Origin: Cololabis saira
Taxonomy: Eukaryota; Chordata; Actinopteri; Beloniformes; Belonidae
NCBI RefSeq assembly: GCF_033807715.1
Contig: NC_084606.1
Coordinates: forward strand, 39,192,767-39,256,766
Direction of reading: 5' to 3'
Length of the DNA stretch: 64,000 nucleotides
Under the pieces are notes generated by a model. It was not told where the DNA came from. It ran no database searches and saw nothing but the letters and a program-made list of their open reading frames with translations. This document shows positions 33,632 to 44,688 of this stretch, one piece after another. Positions within the stretch are counted from its first letter, which is position 1. Each line of letters opens with the position of its first letter. Position numbers and translations under genes: made by a program.

Positions 33632-33905
33632 GTAGTTAGGTAGTTAGTTAGTTAGTTAGGTAGTTAGTTAGTTAGTTACGGCTGCTGCTGCAGAGCTGTC
33701 AGTCGCTCTAACTGGATTTTATGGGCCAGAGGAGACATTCACACTTTATTCACCCAATTGTATTTCAACTTTATTCTCGAAATTTCGAATTTATTCACGA
33801 CATATTGACTTCTCTCTCGAAATTGTATTTCAACATTAATCTCGACATTTCAACTTTTTTCCCGACATTTCGACCTTTTTCTTGAAGTGCACAATAAAGG
33901 AAGAC
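33090..33905. mobile_element. Palindromic MITE family, copy B, containing (GTTA)n
   Basis: It begins near AGTATTAGGGCCAGGCAGGAG and shows the family's GTCGAAATGTCGAGA and CTCGACATTTCAAC motifs on the two sides of a long tetranucleotide tract. The right end after GAAGTGCACAATAAA is missing the GGCCCTAATA terminus, so it is truncated. Confidence 0.65.
33326..33677 (+). repeat. (GTTA)n tetranucleotide array, ~350 bp
   Basis: More than 80 GTTA units with scattered GTGA and GGTA variants. The same tetranucleotide, much shorter, occupies the same place in the related element at 62124-62602. Confidence 0.95.
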
Positions 33906-34459
33906 GATACGCACACCTCTGAACTTTTATCAATCTTCATGTATTAAAACTGATTTGTGACAGCCAAAATAAAATATAAATAGTCACCGGGAAGCGGTCT
34001 TCTGTTGATTTGATGGTCATTTGGGGTTATAAATAACGTCTGACCTCTATTAATATCTGCTGTGTCATGTGACACCGAGAGGAGGTGAAGACTCAGCAAA
34101 ACACCACGGACGATCAGTGTGAAAACTGAGGCATTTCAACACATGCCGCTACATGGACAGCAGAAATGGATAAATATGAGGTGTTCACTGCACCGGAGCC
34201 ATACTAAAACTAACAGAAGAAACAGATTTTAACATATTTTAGACATATTTTCTTTCTAAAGACTGAGCTCGCTTTATGCCATCTTAGGACACCACATAAT
34301 TTCCAGTCCTAAATACAGAAACTGTCCAAACACAGGCTTTCTGACAAGAATGTAGAAACAACTCCACATGTGACCCCAAATGAGAAGCAAATTACATAAT
34401 ACATAGTTTAGGCTATTTCAATTTTATACTACCCCTACTATTCAAGGATAACCTGACAG
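33906..34459. other. Intron sequence with no recognised feature
   Basis: About 550 bp, AT-rich, nothing recognised. Confidence 0.5.
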
Positions 34460-35000
34460 AGCTGGGGCATCATTTATAAAAGAGTGTGTAGGATTCATAC
34501 TAAAAGTGCACGTGCGCCCAAAGCCCGAAAATGGCGGGCGCAAAAAAAAAATCAGGATTTATAAAACCGTGTGCACTTGCACGCAATGTTGGCTTTATAA
34601 ATCACAGTCCAGCTGGAAGATTGCGCAGGTGAATTCGCCTCATATCCCGCCCTCTACACGCTCACTTCCTACCATAAATGGTCAATGCAAACTACATGAT
34701 GACTGTATTTGCATATAAATGAACCTGTCGATCAACTGTGTTTTACACACTAAAAAATCATGGCAGGGAAGACCAGGAAGCGAAATTTCACGGAGACTGA
34801 GATGGAGATGTTGTGGATGAGGTGGAGGACAGGAAAACCACATTATTTGATGGTCACAGTAATGGCATCACTAACAAAAATAAAGCAAGTGAGTTGCCTG
34901 CCAGAATGTGATTTGTGGCCGCGGGAGCGCGCACAGCAGCCCGTTGAGCGATAGCGCTGAAACGTCAGATTATCAGATTATGAAGCTCAAGAATGAGATT
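34460..35000 (+). mobile_element. PIF/Harbinger-like fragment with Myb/SANT-like start
   Basis: The leading sequence has the CATTTATAAAAGAGTGTGTA and ATGGCGGGCGCAAAAA motifs common at ends of a fish Harbinger group. An ATG at 34760 opens MAGKTRKRNFTETEMEMLW, resembling the start of the Myb/SANT-like DNA-binding protein that accompanies Harbinger transposases. The frame then diverges and stops at 34954. Only the first ~20 residues look family-like, so it is a broken copy. Confidence 0.5.
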
Positions 35001-35179
35001 AAATCATTTTTAGGTAGAAACAACTTTTCATTAACTCAATCAATTTTTGGAAGGTAAAAAGACCCAGTTTCAGGGGAGAAATCAGATTCTGGCAGGCAAT
35101 CACTTTTTGGAACGACACCGGCCCGTGGTGCAGGACACGCCATTCAGGTAGGATGATTTGACGGATGAAAATACCCCGT

Positions 35180-35252
35180 CAGATCACGCTTCCACATAGA
35201 CCACGCTTCCACATAGACATCAACATTTATCTATGTGGAAGCGTGATCTGAC
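35180..35252. other. Short perfect hairpin
   Basis: GTCAGATCACGCTTCCACAT (35179-35198) and its inverse ATGTGGAAGCGTGATCTGAC (35233-35252) surround a tandem CGCTTCCACATAGA. No further element structure was seen. Confidence 0.75.
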
Positions 35253-35480
35253 AGGTTTTTTTCTTCCACCGAAGTGTCGTAAACATAGATCTATGTAAAG
35301 CACTTTCTGACTTCCTGCTGTTAAATCGTCTATTTGCATGAAAAAGCCTTTGAAAAAAAAGAAACTGAGATAAAAGAAACGGGGATGGTACAGTAGTATT
35401 TTCTGCCGAGGTAGGACAACTCGGCAGAACACCGGCTTGGGTGTACATGGATCTATAAGTCTGATATGTGATGACATTAA

Positions 35481-36750
35481 GGGCCAAATCCACAAAAGGA
35501 TTGCGCGGCTTTTGCGGCCGCTAAACCGGTGCAAATGAGACAAAAAGAGAGCGTCTAATTCACAAAGTACCCGCAAAGGGCGAATTGCTCCACAAACTGC
35601 GCTGCCAAGCAAATAGTGGCAGTCTGCGCCGGTGCCATTTGCATGCATGTAAGTTAGGTAATATTCATACATTCGGCGCAAAATTGCCCCCTTTCTATGC
35701 AAATAAGCCTCATTGCAAAAAGCGCCTAATTCACAAAGGCCAGCGCTATTTGCCACACGCAAAAATAGTGGAGCAAATACCGTGTTTCAGAAGCGTGTAT
35801 TAAACTGCGCGCAAACTCACTCCTCACTCCCCGTCTGTCTATGTTTCTCTCTCTCTCTTCAATATCATTCAAGCCTGTGTGATACTGAATGATATTAAGG
35901 GTGAAATCTACAGTCAGACATGACTGTAGACAATCAGATCAAGTGGGGTTGTGGACTTATCGGATTTAAAAATAAAAGTAACAGGACAGAGTTCAGGATT
36001 CATCCATACATAAGGGGCTGCTTTATTACAAACAATTCCACCATATAAACATATAAATCTAGAATGTGTGTTTAACAGCTGACCTGTAGGTGTGTGTAGC
36101 AAAACACAGAACACAAATTACCATCAGATCCTGATCTGGGACCTCATCTATAAAGCTTGCTTGCGCACAAAAAGGGCCTGAAAGATGCGGCGACGCGCAC
36201 TGTACGGTGCGCGTCGCCGCGTAACCTTAGCCATATGCTCTGCGTCGATTTAACGCGGAACCATAAATCAGACTTGAACAGCACTGAGGGAGGAGGGAGG
36301 AGAGGGAACGGGGCTCTTCGCACAGTGTCTTGAGGATTTACAGGCTGAGCCTACCGTTAGTTCTTAAACTGTAAAAAAAAAAACGGGGGGAGAGAGACAA
36401 AAGCATGAGTTTGAAAAGTGGGGGGGCATGCCCCCCCTGTTCCCAGTCGAAATTGCGCCCTTGCGCCTCACGGCGTTTATTTTCACTTGCTTTATTTTTT
36501 ATTTCTGCAGTTTTCATTATGGACCAATCTGTGTGCTGAAATATGGAGAACACTGGAAACAGCTCCGCTCACTCAGACAAGTGCAAATTGCACTCAGCTC
36601 CAAAACTTTATGGGCGTGTTTGCGCCGGTATATCATTAGAGCAAAATCTTTTGTGAATAGGACCTTAAAGCGGGGCAAATTGCGGGCGCAGATGCAGCGC
36701 AATTCACAGCGCTATTTGCGGGCGCAATCTGTTCTTTGTGGATTTGGCCC
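35481..36750. mobile_element. PIF/Harbinger-like element with TAA TSD
   Basis: Ends GGGCCAAATCCACAAAAGGA and TTTGTGGATTTGGCCC are inverted repeats flanked by TAA on both sides (35478-35480 and 36751-36753), the three-base target typical of PIF/Harbinger. The subterminal regions carry multiple GCGCAAATTGC-like motifs. A fragment of the TGATTTATGGTTC-type MITE lies at 36180-36270. The large minus-strand frame 35220-35762 is not a recognised protein. Confidence 0.82.
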
Positions 36751-37254
36751 TAAGAGTATGACATGAATCTGGCTTCATTTCACCACCTCACCGCCTGTGT
36801 CGCCAGTTCCCCAGGGTCAGGGTTGGCATAAAGATACACACATTTTTCGTTTTTTTTTTTTTTTTTTTAATCCCAACCTTTGCGTAGAAGGTGGCTTGCA
36901 CATCTTCCAAGCCCTGTTTTGTGAAAGCAAGCTTTATAATTGAGGCCCCAGATCCACATCTAGAAAGATGTAGGGTCTGAAAACAATTCAAGAAGACTTC
37001 ACTCCTCCTATTTTGAGTTAATTGAGTTTCAATGAATTGAAATCATAAGCAGGTTTCCATTAGCAGGAGTCGGTGGTGGTTTTATTGGGCTGCAAACATG
37101 TTGAGTGTCTCAATTATATGGAACAGCTGTGAAACAATTTATGGGAACTTCCACATCCTGCCTTAGGTTAGGTCGGACCTGACTGTTGACTAGGTGCTCA
37201 GTGCAGCCATCTCAGTTCATTCAATGTTGATCTACTTATTAGTTTGTTTTTCCT

Positions 37255-37740
37255 TTTTTAGGGCCCGAGCACTTACAGTGCGAACTATTGTATCTGTAGG
37301 ATTTTTTTTTTAAATTCTTTATTCTTTCTTCTGATGAAAGGAGGGCCTTTTTTCCCCCTAAACGTGCCCCACAAGTCACCAAATTTTGTAGACAAGTCAG
37401 GCCTGGCGAATCATTTGATATTTAATGGTTTGCATTAATGGGCGTGGCAAAATGGCTCAACAGCGCCCCCTAGAAAACTTTGTGCCTCAAGCCCCACAAT
37501 ACGGTTTAACGTACATGCACGAAAATCGGTACACACCTGTCCTGTCCAGGACATTTCTCTTGCGGGATGGGAGAAGACACAAAATCAATGCATCTCTATT
37601 GTTGTGCGGCATGAATTCTCAGAGTTTTGCAGATGCGGCGGGAGTGGATATAAACACTGCGGGAGTGGAACACACATGTCACGGTTGGGGGTGGTAATGG
37701 TCAGAAATTCAGCGGGAGCGGGATGAAGAAAACAGTCCCG
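37255..37740 (+). mobile_element. Dispersed fish repeat fragment, unclassified
   Basis: It begins TTAGGGCCCGAGCACTTACAG, a start seen often in fish genomes, and continues with GGCGTGGCAAAATGGCTCAA and CAGCGCCCCCTAGAAA. I cannot assign the family. No coding domain was recognised. Confidence 0.35.
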
Positions 37741-38154
37741 CTAAAGCAGGGCTCTACTCTGGACTCTATGGAAGCATATGAGGGCATATTTTAAAATTAA
37801 AATGCATTTGCGGAAATGCTTTTTCATTTTAAGAACGTGGCTGCATTATACCTAAGCTCCGGTCAGAGTGACAGGTTTATTTCATGTATGTTTTTCATTT
37901 GGTTGCCAGGACAACGCTCCTAAACGCAGCTTTATCCCCCTCCCCCCCCATGTCCCCTTTAATACGCCGTCAACTAAACCTTGGGGAAAGCACGGCGCAT
38001 AGCAACACTTAGTGCTCAAAGCACTAAAACAAAAATGAACAGGAGCTGATGCCGACGGCAACACAGGTGAAAGCAAAATGAAGGTTTGATTTGACTGAAT
38101 TAAAGATGAATGCTTATCTGTGTAAATAAATGATGATAAAGAGTCAGGTCAGTG

Positions 38155-38310
38155 CAGCCGTCTCACAGCAAGAAGGTCCCGGGTTCAATTCCTGCTGTGG
38201 GCGCTGAAGTGCGTGTTAGTTCCCCCTTGACTTCAGCACCCTGGGTGGGGTTGGAGAAAGGATCTTTCTGTGTGGAGTTTGCATGTTTTCCCCGTGTTAG
38301 CAAGGTGAGC
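38155..38310 (+). mobile_element. tRNA-derived SINE fragment
   Basis: AGCAAGAAGGTCCCGGGTTC (B box) through TGTGTGGAGTTTGCATGTTT, as in the SINE at 47343-47726. An extra ~60 bp separates the blocks and the head is truncated. Confidence 0.65.
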
Positions 38311-38450
38311 TACACTCACAAAAACATGCAGCAGTCCTGGGCTCTACTGCCCCCTCTGGCCAACCGGGGAACAGATGGGGATGGGAGAAACCCCACCCTG
38401 TCTGGTGAAAAGAAGCTGCTCACTCCTCAGGTTAAGGGGGTACGGAGCCC

Positions 38451-38859
38451 CTAAAGGGACACAGATTTTTTTTTTTATAACGAGTTTTACGCGTGCGCTT
38501 GAAACCTTTAAGTGAGCACGTAAAGTTGTTTACTTGCAAGCAAAGTGGTAATGTCCTTATAATGGAGTCCCAGGTTAAAATATAGCTCAGCTAAATCCTG
38601 TAATGTCATTTCCATCATAAACAGAGCAGGAACTGTACGGTCTCCTGTTCCAGCAAAACTCCCATGTACTTGTTTTTACGCTCACGTAGAACAACTTTTA
38701 GGCGCTCACTTTTAAGTTTTGCAAGTGCGCGTGAAACTTTTTAGTGAGTGCATAAACGTTTTACGTGCTCACATAAACAACTTTACGTGCTCACTTAAAG
38801 GTTTTACGTGCGCGCGTAAAACTCATTATATAAAAAAAATAAAATCTGTGTCCCTTTAG
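38451..38859. mobile_element. MITE with perfect 19-bp TIRs
   Basis: CTAAAGGGACACAGATTTT at the left and its exact inverse at 38841-38859. The interior has repeated ACGTGCTCACTTAAAG and its inverse, so most of the 409 bp can fold. TSD is not resolved. Confidence 0.8.
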
Positions 38860-38929
38860 GTTCAGCTTCAGTTATTTGGTAATGAAATTCTGGACATTGA
38901 TAACTCAGATGCTGCATTTTCAATTAATG

Positions 38930-39005
<76 letters not shown>
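38930..39005. repeat. (TA)n microsatellite
   Basis: About 37 TA dinucleotides, ending in TATGTATGTATA. Confidence 0.95.
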
Positions 39006-39013
<8 letters not shown>

Positions 39014-39060
39014 ATATATTATTTTTCACTCTTTTTGTCTTCACCAGCACCTGTAGTAAC

Positions 39061-39530
39061 CAGGGTTATAATAGTTTTGTATTTTTCATTTTAGTTTAGT
39101 TCTATTTCATTTTGACTTTTTCTCCTTCAATTCAGTTAGTTTTAATTCGTTTTTAGTGTGGGTTTGCTAGTTGTTATTAGTTTTTATATTTTCAAAAATG
39201 CTTCGTTTTAGTTTAGTTTTAATTAGGTTTTAGTTTTGACGTCACGGACCGTGAGGCGTTCAGGTGCCGTAGCTGCCAGTTGGAGATAAACGGCCAGAGC
39301 GGAAAACATTGATCATACCAAGAGGCTTATATTGACAGGGACAAAAACGGAGGAAATTATATCTATAATTTCAGTTTGTTTTAGTTAGTTTTCTAAAGAC
39401 GCAATATAGTTTCAGTTAGTTATCGTTTTTGTCTTTTAATTTTCGTTTTTATTTAGTTCAGTTAACGAAATTGTTTTTTGAATTTTAGTTTTCGTTATTT
39501 CGTTTGTTTTCATGAACGATAATAACTCTG
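39061..39530. mobile_element. hAT-type MITE with perfect 8-bp TSD
   Basis: Ends CAGGGTTATAATAG and CGATAATAACTCTG are imperfect inverted repeats. GTAGTAAC is duplicated exactly at 39053-39060 and 39531-39538. The interior is rich in TTTTAGTTTAGTTC motifs. It lies 128 bp from the repeat-1 exon. Confidence 0.88.
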
Positions 39531-39657
39531 GTAGTAACAGTGTCAGCCTCCCCAAGGCTGCATGATGATGTGAGTATGTGTTGGTGTGGAGTACTATAGT
39601 ATATATAGTATATACTACAGTATAGTATATAGTACTATCCATGAATCCATCTCCTAC

Positions 39658-39759
39658 CTGGTTGCAGGTACTGATCTCCACGCCCCCTTTCAGAAATTCC
39701 AAAACCTTGTCCACATTTCCTGCCCTCGCCGCTCGCAGGAAACTGGTGTTACTGTCCGA
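39658..39759 (-). CDS. ank2: ankyrin-2 exon, start of ankyrin repeat 1
   Basis: A 102-bp phase-0 exon encoding [20 protein letters not shown] then [14 protein letters not shown]. Acceptor is gtctcttgcag; donor is CAG|gtagga. It equals the second coding exon of mammalian ANK2 ([17 protein letters not shown]). It has no usable ATG and needs an upstream first exon, which was not identified. This is the most 5' ank2 exon I can support. Ankyrin-2 links membrane proteins (Na/Ca exchanger, Na,K-ATPase, L1-type adhesion molecules) to spectrin; that role is known for the family, not shown here. Confidence 0.97.
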
Positions 39760-40033
39760 CTGCAAGAGACACAGAGAGAGAAAAACACAAAATACGCAGT
39801 TTTAAAAGTGATCAACAAAGAAAACGTTCAAAAAACACAATATTTAGTTGCAGCTTTTCCTCAAAGCCAGGCCTGTTTTTGGTCTGGAAAGGACACGTGA
39901 CTTATTCTGCAGAAAATGTACACTTGTCGGATCGCTGGTTCTCTTCAGTGTAGCACATGGTTTCATGGCTGTATTTCTGCTGTGTAATCTTTATAATATA
40001 AAGATATAAATATAAAGCATATTATGCTTCTGC

Positions 40034-40404
40034 TACGGAAGAGGAATAGGGCCATGCAGGAGAAAAAATATTTGAGAGGGGAAGATATTTTTTTATTGTG
40101 CACTTCAAAATGTTGAGAAAAAAGTTGAAATGTTGAGATTAATGTTGAAATACAATTTCAAGAATAAAGTCAAAATTTCGCCTTTTTTCCCAACATTTCG
40201 ACTTTTTTCTCGACATTTCGACTTTTTTCTCGAAATTGTACTTCAACATTAATCTCGACATTTCAACTTTTTTCTCGACATTTCAACTTTTTTCTCGACA
40301 TTTCGACTTTTTTCTCGACATATCGACTTTTTTCACGAAGTGCATAATGAAAAAAAAATCCTCTCCTCCTCTAAAATATTATTTTTATTTTAATACTCTT
40401 CCGT
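40034..40404. mobile_element. Palindromic MITE family, copy C
   Basis: TACGGAAGAGGAATAGGGCC at the left and AATACTCTTCCGTA at the right. The interior has five or more CTCGACATTTCGACTTTTTT-like repeats and GTTGAGATTAATGTTG motifs. Confidence 0.8.
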
Positions 40405-41449
40405 ATTCTGCAGCACACACAAGACAAAGCTATGTAGACGATGTGCAGCTCTATGTGTCCAAATCACCAGAATGACCTCAAACATGTTTTTCCACGTCAC
40501 TTGATCTCATGACGTTTGTTTTTGCAGGTCTTCCTGACAAAGCTTTCCACCTCAACTTCAATTCAACATGTTCTGACCTATTTCTTGCCCAGAAATAAAA
40601 ATGTGAACATCAAACAGCTCAGCTCGGTTGAAACTCAGGTATCCCTGCAGGTTTTTCATCTTCATCTTCAAAGCCCCCATAAAATGTTATGGTTTAATGG
40701 TGAAAGCACAAACTCAGAAGTGTTCATTCTCTTTCTGCTAAACACTTGTTCATATGTTTTTTTCATTTTTCAAAAAAAAATCCTGATTTCCACTGTTCTT
40801 TTTAAACTTGACAGGATCTACACAATATAATACTTTGCAATTTCTATATAAAAACAATATTTGAACCACAACTGAATGCATATGTTGTTTCTTGTCATTA
40901 ACATTTTCACTTTCACTATAAACAATCAGCTCTGGTCAATCTACGCTCCCACCATCACCTATGATTAGATTAGATACTTTATTAATCCTTTGCAAGAAAT
41001 GATGGTGTTACAGCAGCATCGGTGCGTTTTTCATTCCTACATTCAACACACTTAAATAACAGGGACCAAAATAAAAACAGGTTCAATAAAAACAGATCAC
41101 TTAAAATGCTGGGGTGAACTTTGAACTTTGGGTAATTACCATGTCACACCTAGACTGTAACGCCTCCGCACTAGACCAGAAACTCTCCACATGAGTAAGG
41201 GATGTCAGACAAACACAACAGGGCAAAGTTCAGGGGGATTTATTCTCTGAAGGCACAAAAGTGGCAATTTACTTGGGGCGGTCCCAACATGCCTTTAGAG
41301 CAGGCAAAACAGCTCCTCGCAGCAACACAACAGCAGCAGGGCAAAAAAGAGGGTGAACTGAGGGTTTCACCCTCTTTTAAACCCGAGCCTTCTCCAAGAC
41401 TCCACCTACCCGGCATAAACCATGTTTAAGTTTTTAAGACTTAAACATC
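40405..41449. other. Upstream sequence with no recognised feature
   Basis: About 1 kb. A short TTAGATACTTTATTAATCC motif near 40974 resembles a LINE 3' end in reverse but is too short to call. Confidence 0.45.
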
Positions 41450-41930
41450 ATGTGCACTGATGAGGCATTGTGACACCGTGACTGACGTGAAACTCCAGCT
41501 TCCTCCCCCCTGCAGGGCCGACACCTTGGAACAGACTTGAACCACAGGAATGCCATATGACGAAGTTCCTGACTGACTGATATGTTAATACCAACTCATT
41601 TGGCCACAGACTTGAATCACGAGAACACCCTATGGGGTAATTTACAACTGAATGATATTCATGCCGAATGCCCGAGGACGGCATTTGGCCACAGATCACA
41701 TCTGACTGTAAATACCCTTTGATTGCTTATCGTCTTTCACCTTTGGCTTGTTGATTCTTGCCTTTTGTGCTTTGAACTTACTGTATAAAGAGTCATGATT
41801 TCAACCACTCTGGGTCAGCACACCAACCCAGACACGCTCTGCGTAGGTCTGCTCACCGCCGGCTTACTGAATAAAACTCACTACACCACAGAGGACTTCT
41901 GAACTGGTTTTGATAATATTCTTCAACAGT
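41450..41930 (+). mobile_element. Possible solo LTR
   Basis: The stretch from TGTGCACTGATG to ATTCTTCAACA has a TATA-like TGTATAAAGAG near 41783 and AATAAAAC near 41872, then about 50 bp, an arrangement like U3-R-U5. No target duplication was found and no internal retroelement genes exist. It could instead be unrelated sequence. Confidence 0.3.
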
Positions 41931-42381
41931 ACCTTCAATCAGGGTCCTCCCCTCTTTTAACAAATTAATCATTCCAACCTGTTTTTAGTAATGTCAATGA
42001 TTTATTACCAATAGCACCCAAAAAGGAACATTTAACTTGGTTTGATCCACCTGCACTCCTCCCTGATGCAGGTGGACTCAACCAGCAGCAATCAAGGGGA
42101 TTTACCAGCTCAGTGAAACCACACTGCTCCAGGTGGCCTTTGACTGTTTGTTGGAGGTTTATTGTCTATAGGTGAGGGCTACAGTGGCCATGTTCTCCCC
42201 ATGGTCACAGACCGAAAGGATAATATCGTGGATACAAGCGGCCGAGATGAGTTTCCTCCGCAGGGTGGCTGGACGCTCCCTTAGAGATAGGGTGAGGAGT
42301 TCGGTCACCCGGGAGGAGCTCGGAGTCGAGCCGCTGCTCCTTCACATTGAGAGGAGTCAGCTGAGGTGGCTTGGACATTAA

Positions 42382-42702
42382 TGATTTGGTTTTATATAGC
42401 GCCCTTCAAGAGATTTACAGAGATCATTATTCATTCATACACATTCTCACCGGTGGTGGTAGCCACATTTGTAGCCACAGCTGCCCTGCAGACTGACAGA
42501 AGCGTGGCTGCCATATCGCGCCTAACGGCCCCTCCGACCACCACCAAACATTCATACACATTCAAACACATTCACACGGGGCAAGGTGGGTAAGGTCTTG
42601 CCCAAGGACACTACGACAGCAACTGTGATGGAGCGGGATTCGAACTGCAAACCTTCCGATCATTGGACGACCCGCTCTACCACCTGAGCTACTGCTGCCC
42701 CG
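42382..42702 (-). mobile_element. tRNA-headed SINE inserted in the Rex3-like element
   Basis: On the minus strand the head reads GGGGCAGCAGTAGCTCAGGT with A-box TAGCTCAGGTGG and B-box AGTTCGAATCCC. The 3' end is GGGCGCTATATAAAACC, an L2-like tail as in V-SINE-type elements. It breaks the Rex3 frame right after RSQLRWLGH. The anticodon arm is irregular, so it is a SINE and not a tRNA gene. Confidence 0.75.
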
Positions 42703-42728
42703 ATACATCTGTATCGGATCATCCTGGG

Positions 42729-42990
42729 CGCCTCCCTAGGGAGGAGCTCCAAGCATGTCCCTCCTCCCTAGGGAGAAGCTCCAGGCATGTCCCTCCTCCC
42801 TAGGGAAGTGTTCCAGGCATGTCCCTCCTCCCTAGGGAAGTGTTCCAGGCATGTCCCTCCTCCCTAGGGAGGTGTTCCAGGCATGTCCCTCCTCCCTAGG
42901 GAGGTGTTCCAGACATGTCCCTCCTCCCTAGGGAGGTGTTTCAGGCATGTCCCTCCTCCCTAGGGAGGTGTTCCAGGCATGTCCCTCTAG
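42729..42990 (+). repeat. 32-bp minisatellite grown from Rex3 coding sequence
   Basis: Eight units of GTGTTCCAGGCATGTCCCTC CTCCCTAGGGAG, at a strict 32-bp period (CATGTCC at 42754, 42786, 42818 and so on). A single unit is the normal Rex3-type sequence coding EVFQACP. Confidence 0.92.
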
Positions 42991-43023
42991 GAGGAGACCC
43001 CAGGACACTCTGGAGAGACTATG

Positions 43024-43494
43024 GCTGCTTTCATACCTGTGGCCCGTTTGTTTTGTTCCAATTCAGGGGCTAAATCAATACAGTTGTTTCGTTTGTGGTG
43101 TTTGTGTTCACAAGGCAACCGTCTGTAGCGGTTCAAAGCTGTTAACAAATGCCATGAGAACCAACTGCTCTCTCATTGGTCAGAAATGAACGCGGAAGGA
43201 TTTTCCTCTTCCGTACCGCGGGAAAAACAACAACTATGGAGCATCGTAAGCGAGTTATGAGTGAGTTGCGTCGGTTCATGTGTGGATTATGTTCTCACTG
43301 CAACGGACGCGCTCCAGGTCTGGAATGGAAGCGAGCCGAGACCACCTCTCCTAGGAGATCTTGGCTCGCTTGTTTTGTCCCGCATCTGAGCACGATTGCT
43401 GTGTTCAGATGTACCAAACCAACCGATCTTTAGGGGGAAACGCTCTCTGTTTCGGAACAACTGCTCCAAACGGGACAGGTGTGAGAGCACCCTA
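43024..43494. mobile_element. DNA transposon with GGTGCTTTCACACCT-like ends
   Basis: Left GCTGCTTTCATACCTGTGGC and right, inverted, GGGTGCTCTCACACCTGTCC. Removing it rejoins GGAGAGACTATG with TCTCTCAGCTGGCCTGG, the usual Rex3-type sequence. The target duplication is unclear (ATG/AAG). No coding domain was recognised. Confidence 0.7.
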
Positions 43495-43534
43495 AGTCTC
43501 TCAGCTGGCCTGGGAACGTCTCGGACTCCTCTCG

Positions 43535-43992
43535 GAAGAGCTGGAGGAAGAACTGGAGGAAGAACTGGAGGAAGAACTGGAGGAAGAGCTGGGGGAAGAG
43601 CTGGAGGAAGAGATGGAGGAAGAGCTGGAGGAAGAGCTGGAGGAAAAACTGGAGGAAGATCTGGAGGAAGAGCTGGAGGAAGAGCTGGGGGAAGAGCTGG
43701 AGGAAGAGCTGGAGGAAGAGCTGGAGGAAGAGCTGGAGGAAGAGATGGAGGAAGAGCTGGGGGAAGAGCTGGAGGAAGAGCTGGAGGAAGAGCTGGAGGA
43801 AGAGTTGGGGGAAGAGCTGGAGGAAGAGCTGGGGGAAGAGCTGGAGGAAGAGCTGGAGGAAGAGCTGCGGGAAGAACTGGGGGAAGAGCTGGAGGAAGAG
43901 CTGGAGGAAAAACTGGAGGAAGAGCTGGAGGAAGAGATGGAGGAAGAGCTGGAGGAAAAACTGGAGGAAGAGCTGGAGGAAGAGCTGGAGGA
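43535..43992 (+). repeat. 12-bp coding-derived minisatellite (EELE units)
   Basis: About 37 units of GAAGAGCTGGAG, encoding Glu-Glu-Leu-Glu in one frame (43613-44017, a 134-codon frame) and Gly-Arg-Ala-Gly in another (43396-44001). The single-copy ancestor is the conserved ELEE segment near the end of the Rex3-type ORF. Neither frame is considered a gene. Confidence 0.93.
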
Positions 43993-44156
43993 AGTGTCTA
44001 GGGTGAGGGAAGTCTAGGCTTCTCTATTGAGGCTGCTGCCCCCGCGACCCGATTCCGGATAAGCGGAAGAAGATGGATGGATGGACTATAAACAACTTAA
44101 AAACATATGTGAAACACATTTGATCTGAGGGAAGATTATTCCTTAATAATCACCGG

Positions 44157-44233
44157 TTTAGGGTTAGGGTTAGGGTTAGGGTAGGGTTAGGGTTAGGGTA
44201 GGGTTAGGGTTAGGGTTAGGGTAGGGTTAGGGT
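44157..44233 (+). repeat. Interstitial telomeric repeat (TTAGGG)n
   Basis: About 12 TTAGGG units with several TAGGG five-base variants. It is short and internal, in plus orientation. It follows the Rex3-like tail by about 65 bp. Confidence 0.93.
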
Positions 44234-44688
44234 ATGTGGCCTTATCAGGCTCCTCTCTTGTGGAAACACCCGAGACACGCTCTACCTATAAATCAGACCT
44301 AAAACTTAAAACCGTTTCTAGTTCCGCTGCTGCAGACCTGGACTGCTGGCACACTGAGCTCTTCCTCAATCTGCTCATTATACTCATCTATGTATAATAC
44401 AGTATTATTGTTACTAACCTGGCGTTTTTTTATCACTGGACTGATCTCTCTGTTTGTTGACGTTCATATTCAGGATGAGGAACTGACTCAAAGCAAAGGT
44501 TTCCATGCTGAGTTCCTTGGTTTTCCTGCTTTTTATGCAATGGCTTTATATGAATACAGAATGGATTACATTGGTTCATAAATGGATAAAAATGATCGAA
44601 TTTAACAGGAATAAAATTAGAATACAGTTGGTCCGAGCTGCAAGTACCCTAATGAGTTGTAGTAAATTGGCGCTATAATGTTTAGATA

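Larger units (their letters stand above)
42172..44095 (+). mobile_element. Rex3/RTE-like LINE 3' part, four times interrupted or expanded
   Basis: Plus-strand coding remains of the C-terminal ORF2 region: WIQAAEMSFLRRVAGRSLRD, then EELGVEPLLLHIERSQLRWL (to 42380), then GEVFQACPSRRRPQDTL (near 42970), then LGTSRTPLGR-type sequence, and the end CTGCCCCCGCGACCCGATTC with a GGATGGATGGA tail at about 44075-44090. Interruptions in order: a SINE (42382-42702), a 32-bp expansion (42729-42990), a DNA transposon (43024-43494), and a 12-bp expansion (43535-43992). The reverse-transcriptase core is absent (5' truncation). Confidence 0.8.

Noticed and set aside
35220..35762. 180-codon minus-strand frame as a host gene
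   Set aside because: It crosses the border of a Harbinger-like element and shows no recognisable domain or splice structure.
39061..39765. Extension of the repeat-1 exon upstream as a start (MQSDSNTS)
   Set aside because: The first codon would be TTG inside a clear acceptor (ctcttgcag), so it is intron, not a start.
42620..42702. tRNA gene on the minus strand
   Set aside because: A and B boxes are present but the cloverleaf and anticodon arm do not close, and a SINE body with an L2-like tail follows.
43396..44001. 201-codon Gly-Arg-Ala-Gly frame
   Set aside because: Alternative frame of the 12-bp Rex3-derived array.
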